Source: Neocallimastix lanati (nom. inval.) (taxonomy: Eukaryota > Neocallimastigomycota > Neocallimastigomycetes > Neocallimastigales > Neocallimastigaceae). Taken from it: a DNA stretch of 64,000 nt. The stretch covers positions 60,001 through 124,000 of the forward strand of contig JACVTC010000047.1 of assembly GCA_016946835.1 (NCBI GenBank), read 5' to 3'. This document shows, one piece after another, positions 47,354-64,000 of this stretch (positions are counted from its first letter, which is position 1; every line of letters starts with the position of its first letter). A model generated the notes under the pieces. The model had not been told where the DNA came from, ran no database searches, and saw only the letters and a list, made by a program, of their open reading frames with translations. A program made the translations under genes and the position numbers.

Positions 47354-49718
47354 AGATTATTATTATTTTTAATTTTGATATGAAATTATTACAATAATTT
47401 TTTTGTTTATCCTTTTTAAGTTTATTATTAATTTTCCTCCTTTTATTATTATTTTTCTCAAAAAAATAATATTTATTTTGGATTTTTAATTATTTTTATT
47501 TTTATTTTTTTTTTTATTTTTTTATAAGAATAAAAAAATAGAACTATATAATTTATGATATATATTTATATTTATATTTATTTATATTTATATGGAAATA
47601 ATTTTTTTATATAAACTTTTTTATAATAATTATTATTATTTAATAACTATTTAATATAAAATTTGATATATTAATCATATTTCTATGTAAATCAACATTT
47701 AAATATTGTTTATATAAAACATTTTTTATTTTATTTGTATGTATAATACTGATCAACTATTAATATATAATTGATAATTGTAATTTAATATATATTATTA
47801 ATCAATTTTATATACAATTTAGAAATACAATAGTATTTCTATGTATTACATTGAATTTTATATTAATTTACCATTAATGTCCCAATTTAGTTTTTTTTTA
47901 TAATTAATAATTTATTAAGAGAATAGTAGTAATTTTTTTGTTTTATAACTAGTATTGGTGTTATTAAATAATAAGAGATTAATGTTTAACATTAATAAAA
48001 ATCGACGCTTCATTAGATATTTTATCAAAAATTTTATTTTTAGATGATTTAAATAAATTAATACAAAAAAAAACTTTCATTAATATTAAAAAATAAAATC
48101 TTATTAAATTTTATTATTTAAAAGGAATAATGTATTATATATTTTTTTATATTAAATTGTATTGAATAATTTTTCAGTTATATAATGTATTATAATACAT
48201 TTATATAAAAAAATATATTGTTTTTATATATACAATTATGATTTAAGAAAAAAGAATGGAAGGATCTTTGACAAAAAAGATATGTAATAATTTGTATAAA
48301 CTAAGATTTAAAAATTTTCATAATAGATAATAAATCTTATTAATTAGAAAATAAATAATTAACAATTTATTTAATAGTAGAAATAAAATGAAAATAATAA
48401 TAATTTGAAGTATGAAATTTTGAGATAAAAATTTAATGAATTATAATAATGAAATTTTTAAATAATTTTAACAAATTATAAAATAGTTTAAAGAATATTT
48501 TATATATAAAGTTTAATGAGTATTATGATATATACTTTAATATTAATATTAACAATTTTATTTTTAAGTAGAGTTACTTAATGTATCAAGTTTAATCATA
48601 CATTAAATATATATTAGAATTTACTTTTATTATTAATAATTAGAAAATATTTATATTAATTTTCATATTATTGATCATAATCAAGAGCTTTATAATATTT
48701 AATGTTTTAATGTATAATATATACTTTATATATTTTTAATATTTCTTTAAGATATATTATCATATTTTCAGGAGTTTTTTTCTTTCTTATTAAATTGTAT
48801 TTTACAATAATAATAGTTATTATCTAAATATAATGAATGTATATTAGTAGTGTTTAATGTAATAATCATAATATTTAATAATGAAAGATTTAAAAATAGT
48901 TATTGAAGAAATATTAATAAAATATTAAGGACATAACACTGAATTTTAAAAAACACTAATTATACAAATATATTTAAATATCTAAAAATTTCATTAATCA
49001 TAAAAGTTAAAAATAAGTAAGTTATTTCAATTATTTGATAGTTTTGAATAAGATAATATTGAAGAAAAAATAAGGCAACAACATTAATTATATTTTTGAT
49101 TAAATTAAAAAATTATCTTATTGAAATACTGTAATAACAATAGAAGAAATATTGTATATTATGAAATATAATTATTTTTGTTAGAATATGTGAATATAGT
49201 TAAATTACTAATAATTAATAATACATTACTAATGTAATAGTTCTTAGAATATTCATGTATTAAGTTATTACTAATATTGTTAAGCCACATTTAAGATATA
49301 TAAATACATGTAATTTGTTCCCATTTTACATAAGCCTTAATCTATATAAAATCAATATAGAAACATGTAACTCTTCATAATTAATAAAGTTAACTTAATA
49401 AGATATAAATCTTATTTTCTAATAATTTTTTTTTTATAAATATTTCAAATAAATTATAAATTTAAATGAAAATACTAAAAGAATCATTTATTTATTTGCT
49501 TTTTGGCTATTAATTAAAATTGTATTTCTTATTTTTCATAATTTTTATTTATTATTATTTTATTTATTAAAAAATATGTAATAATAAACTCTATATTATA
49601 TAAAATTTTTTTTTGTTATTCTATTATTTTAATGATATTTTTTAATAATATTTTATTTTTGATTTTTATTTCATGTAAAATAAACTTTATTTTTTATTAA
49701 TGATATTAATTTTTAATT
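47137..49718. other. Intergenic region
   Basis: About 2.6 kb, AT-rich, no coding signal. An (AAAT)n tract lies at about 47281-47353 in the presumed promoter of the SET gene. The rest is unstructured AT sequence. Confidence 0.6.
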
Positions 49719-52403
49719 TTAAATTTCAAATGAAGATTTTTCTTTAAATAAATATTTCATTAATTTTTTTAAATTAATTTGATTATTTATTGTTAATTTT
49801 TCTTGATTTTCAATTAAAAGACTAAAAAAAAGTTTATTAGTAAATAATATTTTTTTCATTATACAATTATTTATTTTGGGATCATATAAGAATGATTTTA
49901 TTAAGATAGTATATTTATCAACATTTTTTGATGTAATATCAAATCCATAATACTCTATTGTTCGATTTTTATTGAGAATAACTGGTCGTTGGATCTCTTG
50001 AATTTTACCATAACCTACTAAATAGTTTGGATAAAATGGCTGTGAAGTTCCATAAATATTATAATTCACAACAAGATAAAGAGGCAATAGTTCAAATTTT
50101 CTAAAATATTTATATTTAAAAGATTTTTTAATGATATCACGAAACACTTCACGTGTTGGTTCAAAAAGATCTCTATATAAAGGAATAGGTACATCCTCAA
50201 AATGCCTATATGTTTTAATATAATTATTTCCGAAGTAATGAAGAATAATATTATGAGTATACTCAAATGAATTTTTAGTAAGTTTGTCTAATGTTTCAAT
50301 TTCTATAACATCCTTAAAATTATATTTTGGAAAAAAATTATTATTAAAGAAAAAACATGGATGAGTATAATTTTTAAAATAATGATGAGGTTGAATATAA
50401 ATAAAGCGTTCGGAAAGATCAGGTATTTTGTCTAAAAACATTTCAATTGCTTGTTTATTATTATTTTGATAATTTTTTGGAATAATTTCATTTTGATATA
50501 TTATTTTAATTCTATTATGATTATAATTAAGCCAAGGAAATTGATTAAGATTTTGTGTTTCGGTGATTATATATATCTTTCCTTGATGCCATGGTAAATA
50601 TTTTTCTAATGAACGTAGAGAATATTTTAGTTCATTCATTAAATCATTATTGCTTAATTCATTTTTTCTAAATAAAAAATTATTAATAAAAGAAAATCTG
50701 TTTTTATTTTTATTTGTAATGCCTTTTAAAAAATAAACAAAAGATATATTTTTTGCCCACTTCCATTCGTCTGATAATTCGTCACCATTATACTTTAATA
50801 GAGATATCATATCTTTTTTCTCACTTTTACTGATAATTTTTTTTCTAGTGGCTGGATAAATAAGATCTTTCTTTTTATTTATATAGTCTTTTATAATATT
50901 CATTTTATATTTATTCATCATCATTTTAAAAATCATAATATTCTTTCTTTTAAAATCACTGCTGATACTATTAACAATTTTATTTAAATTATTGTCGATT
51001 GATTCCATTTGAGATGAAACATATTTTTCTAAAGAAACAAAATCTTTTTTTTCAAATAAAGAAGGTTTTGGATATCTAGTTATCATATATTCTGTAAATT
51101 CATATAATGATTTTTTTTGAGAATAAGCATCGTTTAAATTATAAATATAAATATTTGGATTATTTTTATATAAATTAAAATATTTATTGTTTTTTCTTGA
51201 ATTATCAGAAATTTTACCAAATTTTATAAATTTATTTGCTATAGTTGGTGAGACAATTTCACAAGAATACTTTTTAATTGTTTTATTTACTGGTAATTCA
51301 TGTCCTTTAAAATATTTTACTTTCCCATTACCTCCTAATTTCAATGGAAATTCTTTATGCTGCGTAGCATATTGCATAAATGCTTGATAAAGGTATATTG
51401 TTTGAATTTTCGTTGGGTGCCTAAATCTATTAGCAAAGACATTTTTTAATTCTTCAAGAAAAAGTTTTCTAAATGGTTCAAATAAATCTCTATAAAATAC
51501 ATGTACCGTATGAAATAAATCTCGAAATTCAAATTGATTGTCAAAATATTCTCTTATTGTTTCTCGAGTGAAATATTTTGAAGCTTGAAAAATTTCATGA
51601 ATATCATTATTTTTTATAATTCTTTCAACTTCCTTTTCATTAATATGTCTAATAATATTTCTATATACTTTAGGATAAAAATTTTTGCTTGTAAAAAAGA
51701 AACAAGGGTGAATATAATTATTTAAAAAAACATCATCATTAAAATATAAAAATCTTTCAGTTATTCCTGGTATTTTATCAAAAAACATTTCAATGGTATT
51801 TGAATCATAGGTTGGATAAATATATTTAGGAAATATATTTTTATGATAAATCATTTTTATTCTTTTATTATTAGTATTTAACCATTTGGGAACTTGTTGA
51901 CTCGTAACTATATAAATAGTTCCTTGATGCCATGGCATATACTCTTCTAAAGAACGTAATGAATAGCGAAGTTCATCAGCTGAACGGTCTCTACTGTTGA
52001 CTTTTTTAATGCCTCCATTAAATTTAGATTTTAATTCTAAAAAATCAACATCTGAACCATCTACCCAAGTATAAACTATCGAAATATTTTTAACCCATTG
52101 CCATTCGGGTTCAAGATCTCCTCCTTTATAATTTAAAATATAATTTAAATCATTACTATTATTTATAGCAATATCATATATATTACTATTTGTATCAATA
52201 TTAGTTGAAGTTAAATTTTGTAATTTTTTTAATTCTTTATTGAATTCATTTAAATTTTCTTTAAGGTAATTATTATGAAGAGGTTCTAATTTATTATGTA
52301 TAATTTTATTCAGAATAAAACTAAAAATACTTATTAATATTGAAGTTAAAATAAAAATATATTTTCTTTTAAATTTTTTTAAATTTTTATTATTATTTAA
52401 CAT
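49719..52403 (-). CDS. Stealth-family phosphotransferase-like protein with two tandem modules
   Basis: A single-exon frame of 894 residues. Residues 15-31 (YIFILTSILISIFSFIL) form a signal anchor, predicting a type II Golgi/ER enzyme. Module 1 has the Stealth hallmarks: IVYTWVDGSD (109-118), DELRYSLRSLEEYMPWHQG (about 143-161), IYIVTSQQVPKWL and RFLYFNDDVF (217-226), then a CR3-like YRDLFEPFRK region. Module 2 (about 553-830) repeats the pattern: DEWKWAKNIS, NELKYSLRSLEKYLPWHQG, IYIITETQ, RFIYIQPHHYFKNYTHPC and YRDLFEPTRE. It lacks the WVDGSD and NDD residues. Stealth proteins transfer sugar-1-phosphates, as in GlcNAc-1-phosphotransferase and capsule polymerases. Catalysis is expected from module 1 only (inference). 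The start is the only plausible ATG ahead of the anchor. Confidence 0.92.
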   Translation of the reverse strand: MLNNNKNLKKFKRKYIFILTSILISIFSFILNKIIHNKLEPLHNNYLKENLNEFNKELKKLQNLTSTNIDTNSNIYDIAINNSNDLNYILNYKGGDLEPEWQWVKNISIVYTWVDGSDVDFLELKSKFNGGIKKVNSRDRSADELRYSLRSLEEYMPWHQGTIYIVTSQQVPKWLNTNNKRIKMIYHKNIFPKYIYPTYDSNTIEMFFDKIPGITERFLYFNDDVFLNNYIHPCFFFTSKNFYPKVYRNIIRHINEKEVERIIKNNDIHEIFQASKYFTRETIREYFDNQFEFRDLFHTVHVFYRDLFEPFRKLFLEELKNVFANRFRHPTKIQTIYLYQAFMQYATQHKEFPLKLGGNGKVKYFKGHELPVNKTIKKYSCEIVSPTIANKFIKFGKISDNSRKNNKYFNLYKNNPNIYIYNLNDAYSQKKSLYEFTEYMITRYPKPSLFEKKDFVSLEKYVSSQMESIDNNLNKIVNSISSDFKRKNIMIFKMMMNKYKMNIIKDYINKKKDLIYPATRKKIISKSEKKDMISLLKYNGDELSDEWKWAKNISFVYFLKGITNKNKNRFSFINNFLFRKNELSNNDLMNELKYSLRSLEKYLPWHQGKIYIITETQNLNQFPWLNYNHNRIKIIYQNEIIPKNYQNNNKQAIEMFLDKIPDLSERFIYIQPHHYFKNYTHPCFFFNNNFFPKYNFKDVIEIETLDKLTKNSFEYTHNIILHYFGNNYIKTYRHFEDVPIPLYRDLFEPTREVFRDIIKKSFKYKYFRKFELLPLYLVVNYNIYGTSQPFYPNYLVGYGKIQEIQRPVILNKNRTIEYYGFDITSKNVDKYTILIKSFLYDPKINNCIMKKILFTNKLFFSLLIENQEKLTINNQINLKKLMKYLFKEKSSFEI

Positions 52404-53199
52404 TTTTTTAAAAATATTTTTTATACATCTTATTTTATTTTAATCTATCTTCCAGAAAAAGTGCTATAATAATCTATATTTAAATAAATATTAATTCATT
52501 TTTTTAAATAATTTTGAATTATTAATAAAATTTTTATATTATAAATATAATTTAATATAAAATGTATACATATAAATTTATGATATAAAACAAATATGTG
52601 TAGTAACATATTTGTATATTTGTGTATTTAATATTAATTATTAAATATTAAATATATATCTTTTTGATATAATTATTTTATTTTATTTTATTTCAATATG
52701 TATTATTATAATTATAATAATTGTAATATTTTAATTCATATAAAATTTATATAGTTCTATATATTAGAATATATAATTAATATATTACCTATTTCTTATA
52801 AATAGATTAAATTATTTAATTATTTATATTAGAAATATAGAACTCTCTTGTAAAATTTTAGGAATTAGAATTATTATTTTAATTGTACGAATATTATAAT
52901 TTTATTAATAAATTTTACTAAACAACCATTATTTTAAAAACCCACTGCTTATAAATTATTGCACATAAAAGTCCCGCATATCATTTATTCTAATATATGA
53001 TGTCACATGTATTTTTTCATAATTTAATTTTATGTAAAAATTGTTAAACTTTAAACTTTACACTTTACTCTTTCTTAAGCTTAAATAAATGAAGTGTTTG
53101 TAATAATTATTAATATAAAACAATTTTAATGGTATTATTTTGTCTTTGTATCTTTTCTACCGATAGTCTGTTAATAGTATATTGATTTTACGTATTAAA
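52404..53199. other. Upstream region of the Stealth gene
   Basis: AT-rich DNA with no gene seen. It is presumed to hold the Stealth promoter. Confidence 0.5.
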
Positions 53200-54620
53200 A
53201 TAAACAGGAGAAATTAAATTTGAAAGATAATTAAGTGCTTATATGTATCATACTAATGATATACTAAAGAGTATAGGATTTTAAAAAATCGATAATTCTT
53301 CTACTAAAAAATGTGATATATATATCGAATAAAAAACGAAGAGTCACGAACATGGTCATATAGCAATTTATAGCGTTAAAAGTTGGGTTTCTAATTTCAT
53401 TTAACATTCAGTTCATACAACTACAAAGGAAAAAACTATTATTATCGTCTATTAAATAAATAATAAATGTTATTGTTCCTTTATAGAGACCAGTATTTCT
53501 AGTAATATAGATTTAACTGATTATTTTAATGATTTAAACACAGTTAAGTACGATTTTGTGATTATAATGATATATATTACAATTATCCTACTGATTACTT
53601 TGAAGATGATTATTTTAACTACGATGAAACTCCTGAGTATATATGAGAAATAAACTACCTATTCAGTAACAAAAAGAAACTACAACTACTAAGAAATCAA
53701 TAATTACAAATGAAGAAATTCAAATATCCTTTATTTACAGTAAAATACTCGAAATTAGCCCAATTAATTTGGTTAAATTATCCTATCCCACTAATACATC
53801 AAAATTCATATTACACATATACATATAAATTCAAAACATTCATGAATAATGGTTATTTCTCAACCAATATAAATATGCGTTTTAATTTGTATACTGAAGT
53901 ATACATATTTAAACGCATATTTATAATTCAAAAGCCTATATATTTTTTAAACATTTATTCGAATATATTCAATAATAGTTACTACTCAACTCCAAAGCTA
54001 ATATTCGATATTCAAAAGAGGAAGTCATATTTATGATAGAAATGCATAGTGTGAAATAAACATATTCTACAATAAATATTACTAATTGAATGCTTAGCGT
54101 GAAATGGGTATATTCAATAATATACCATTATTTTGAAAAGTTAATTGCCTTGAAATGAAAGAAAATTAGTGTAGAGTAAAAATACAAATATGAAATCTTG
54201 GAAAATTCTTAATGAATTATAAAATAATTTAATAATTCAATAATTTGATTTTAAATGCAAAATAACATAATTAAATATTAAATTAATTCAATCGTAACAC
54301 TCAAAATAAAATGCACTAAAACACCTAATTTACATAATAGTTGACGTTTATCTACAAGACTATATTTTAATAGCTAATGCTAACCTATAAAACAATATTT
54401 AATAGTTATAGCTAAAACTACAAAGCGAAAAATATATTAAAGTTAGCACTAATCTACAAAGCGGATTATAATTGATGTAAATCCTAATACATAAGGGATA
54501 TTCGGTATTCACATATTTTGGATGGTATAATATCACCCTTCAAGAGAAATGTTTCCATCATATGTAAATGGCATATTTAAACAATATAATTATTTTATAC
54601 ATAGATGACTTAGATTCATC
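53200..54620. other. Higher-complexity island, possibly a decayed mobile element
   Basis: Sequence here is less repetitive and slightly less AT-rich than the flanks, with no recognisable gene. A 108-codon plus-strand frame (53710-54036) is rich in Tyr, Phe, Asn and Ile and contains a near-perfect hairpin, so I do not call it a gene. Short frames such as YNYPTDYFEDDYFNYDETPE (about 53581-53640) look like decayed coding sequence. TACAAAGCG is repeated near 54419 and 54467. Confidence 0.35.
53869..53924 (+). repeat. 56-nt near-perfect inverted repeat (hairpin)
   Basis: Two 26-nt arms (53869-53894 and 53899-53924) match at 24 of 26 positions around a TGAA loop. The arms include ATGCG/CGCAT, so they are not explained by A+T bias alone. 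The innermost stem is GTATAC-TGAA-GTATAC. Confidence 0.9.
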
Positions 54621-54874
54621 TAATGCTTATTAACGGTGTAATAATACTAAATATCTAGTTTAGGGGGAAAATCATTAAATTAAATTATATTTAAGAAAAT
54701 TATTTTAATTACTTAATAATTAATATTATATTAGTAAACTATTTTATTTATGTAAAATTGTAAAATAACTTCATATCATGTAAAAATTGAGAAAATATTT
54801 TAAATTCATGTAAAATTGAAAATTAATTTAGAATATTAGGAAAAATTTAATATTTACCAAATTATATTCTTTGA

Positions 54875-55620
<746 letters not shown>

Positions 55621-55753
55621 CACCATCATCATCATTATCATTAAAGAATTGTAATTATATTTTTACCAATTTTTATTTAAAATTAAAATTATTATAAATT
55701 CATTATAAAATTCATATTATTGATTCATATTATTTAATGAAACTTTAGTTTAA

Positions 55754-55786
<33 letters not shown>

Positions 55787-56098
55787 TATAATAATATTAA
55801 ATTTTATTTGCATATACAACATATATTATAATATTTAAACATGATACTTCATAATAAAGAATAGATTATGATTATTTGTTTAATAGTCAAAAATAGAATA
55901 TTAAGTTAATGAATTATAAATTTTGGATATAATAAATAAATTTAAGTATTATATAAAGTTGAAAAAATGAATAGATATAAAAATATTATTTATTAATGAG
56001 TAAATTATTCACTTCTTTTTGTAATATATTTTTAAACTTTAAATTAATATTTAGAAATTATGTTTTTCTTCGATTAGTATTTTTCATTTATGACGTCA
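55621..56098. other. Intergenic spacer
   Basis: AT-rich DNA with an A-run at about 55755-55784. It holds the 3' flank of the PPP4R4-like gene. No gene was seen. Confidence 0.5.
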
Positions 56099-61714
<5,616 letters not shown>

Positions 61715-62013
61715 TTTTATTAATACATAAAATACTTTTAATTTTGTATATTGGATATATTTGCATAAGATTGAAATATATTTATATACATTTCATTAAA
61801 TATTATTATCTTTAGAATTATTTATTTTATAATTATTTTTAAATTTTATTCAACATTATTTTTATATTTTATATAAAAAATTTAATTTTTAAAAATATTA
61901 AATATTTATAATATTATTTTATTATTTACGAATATGAATTTAATTTTCTTTTGTATTTAATAATTTTTTTATTTATATATTAGCAAAAAAAATTATAATA
62001 TTAAGTTTGTTAT

Positions 62014-62061
<48 letters not shown>

Positions 62062-63401
62062 GAAATTTATATATAAACAATTAATAAACTTTTTAATTAT
62101 ATATATATATTTTTTTTGGTTTAATAATCTTATTTATTATTAAATCATTTTTTTTTAAAATCAAAAAGTTTAATATTTTTATTTCATATTTTAAACAATA
62201 TTGCTTTTGATACATGTATTTTTAAATATAAAAAAAAATTAACCAAAATAAATAATATTTTTTTAACGAAAATTATTTATCATTAAATATTTAGCATTTT
62301 TTTTTTATAAATTAATAGAAATATACGTATATTGAAAGTTTATTTATATTATTATTTAAATAAATAAAATTATTAATTTTACTTATGAATATATTATTGA
62401 TTAAAAAGATTATAATATTAAAACTAATAATATTAAATTACTATTATGCTTGACTCCAATTTGATATTATGAACATAATAATCAAATTTATTATTAAAAT
62501 AATTATATTTATTATCTTTGAAAAAATATTTTATTTCTTATTTTTTTAAATAGTATTCTTATCTTCACAAGATAATTAAGGCATTTAAAGTTTTATAATT
62601 TTAAATTTTAAAAATTTAAAGAAAAGATTATAAAAAAAAATTTTTATAAGGAAATTTGTATATATTTTTAATATTATTTATTATATAGTGTATTTTTGAA
62701 TAATTTTATTTAATGTAATATATTGTATACATTATATTTTAATATCTGAAAAGGCATTTTTTATTAAAGCATAAAAATAAATATTTTTTATTGAAACTTT
62801 ATATATATTTTTTTATAATTATTTATAATTTTTATATAATATTTGTGAAACTTTACAAAAAATTAGCTAGTTTTTCTGTGATACAAATTATATTTTAAAT
62901 CATTTAATATATGATAAAAATTCAATACTTTTTTTATAAATAAAAATTTAACAAAAAAAATTATAATGAATGAATTACATTTTAATAATTAATAATATTT
63001 ATCAATAAATATTATTATATTACAATTGATAGTATCATATTAAATAAATTTATATATATAAATTTATTTTATATTTACATTTTTATATATAATATATCTC
63101 TATATCGAAGTAATTTAACTTTAGGTATATGTATCATTAATTTCACCTTATTAATAATGATAAATTTTTCTTAGCAATTAAAGATTAGTATATAAACAAT
63201 ATATCTCGATTAGTAATATGAAATACTTTTTATTGATGGCTTAAAATAATACTAAAGAAGAAACATAGTAAATATATAAACTATAAATTGCTTCAATCAT
63301 TTGAAAAAATTTAATTTTTAAAAAAATTGAAACATTATAGCATATAATTAATAGTTATTAAAATTCCAATTTTTTTTTTTATTTCATAGTTTTTAACTTT
63401 T

Positions 63402-63450
<49 letters not shown>

Positions 63451-64000
63451 GTCATTGGAGGATAAAATAATATATTTTTATTGTTAATGAAAAATATTAA
63501 TAATATAAATATTTTTTAGTTTAATATATATTATAAAATTAAATATTTAATAATTTTCGAAATATGTTTTGTAAAATTCAATTTTTTAAATTGGTAAATA
63601 TTATTTATTAAAAAATATTTAATAAACTTAACTTTTTATTTAAGAAATTACAAATGTAATAAGCCTAAAAATATTAAAAACAATCATATATTATAATAGA
63701 ATTATAAAAATTATATTATAAAAAAGGATCAAATACCTGAATTGATAATAATATAAATTATTTATTTAGCACTAGTGATAATATGGAATTATGTTTTTAT
63801 AACATAAAAAAAATGCATCTCAATATTTTTGTATATTACTATTATATCATATGAAAAATATTTTATGAGAATGTTTCTAGAAAAAAATATTGATAATCAA
63901 ATAAAATTATTAAAATTTATATTACTATTATCAATATTAATATTTTTTTTATTAATATTTAATTAATATTAATATTCTTTAATAAATAATAGAATAATAC
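61715..64000. other. Right-hand intergenic region
   Basis: About 2.3 kb of AT-rich DNA up to the window end. It holds the upstream side of the PPP4R4-like gene and two T-runs of about 40 nt (62021-62060 and 63405-63444). No gene or RNA was recognised. Confidence 0.6.

Noticed and set aside
53710-54036. 108-residue gene
   Set aside because: Its composition is Tyr/Phe/Asn/Ile-rich, it contains a large hairpin, and it has no similarity to any family I know.

Overview
The window is nuclear eukaryotic DNA of extreme A+T content. It has long poly-A/poly-T runs, AAT, TTTA and TA microsatellites, and genes split by many short AT-rich introns. The standard genetic code is used: the Hsp110 frame ends in TGA and the others in TAA. 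The best overall fit is an anaerobic gut fungus (Neocallimastigomycota). This is an inference from composition, intron density, Asn-rich proteins and the gene set. Dictyostelid-like amoebae share the composition but usually carry far fewer introns per gene.

Layout. A degenerate minus-strand coding fragment lies near 0.55-0.9 kb. Then come a cyclin H/Ccl1-type gene (1425-3600, +, 7 exons), a foldback-type repeat element flanked by 15-bp direct repeats (3960-5089), VPS36 of ESCRT-II (5292-9089, +, 10 exons, one apparently a U12-type AT-AC junction) and an Hsp110/Sse1 chaperone (11263-13988, +). Plus-strand non-LTR retrotransposon remains (about 14.75-18.32 kb) and minus-strand ones (about 29.69-26.16 kb) flank a large Asn-rich gene of unknown function (19951-25524, +). 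Next are ribosomal protein eL29 (30303-30754, -), the PP1 catalytic subunit (31997-34339, -), a candidate tRNA-derived SINE (37272-37920), a kinesin-7/CENP-E-like motor (39440-43808, +, 16 exons with an obligatory 4-nt microexon), a membrane-anchored SET-domain protein (45452-47136, -), a two-module Stealth-family phosphotransferase (49719-52403, -), a higher-complexity stretch with a near-perfect 56-nt hairpin, an AAT tract of about 746 bp, and a PPP4R4-like HEAT-repeat protein (56099-61714, -, 15 exons). The last 2.3 kb appear empty.

The genes are unlinked housekeeping functions, with no operon or cluster logic: transcription/cell cycle (cyclin H), endosomal sorting (VPS36), chaperoning (Hsp110), translation (eL29), phosphatase signalling (PP1 and a PP4-type regulatory scaffold), mitotic motility (kinesin-7), protein methylation (SET) and glycan phosphate transfer (Stealth). 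I rebuilt exon structures by hand from GT-AG junctions (AT-AC in one case), frame continuity and family conservation. Each multi-exon model was checked to sum to a whole number of codons. The most interesting signals are the U12-type intron, the microexons, the SINE and foldback candidates, the duplicated Stealth enzyme and the TM-anchored SET protein.
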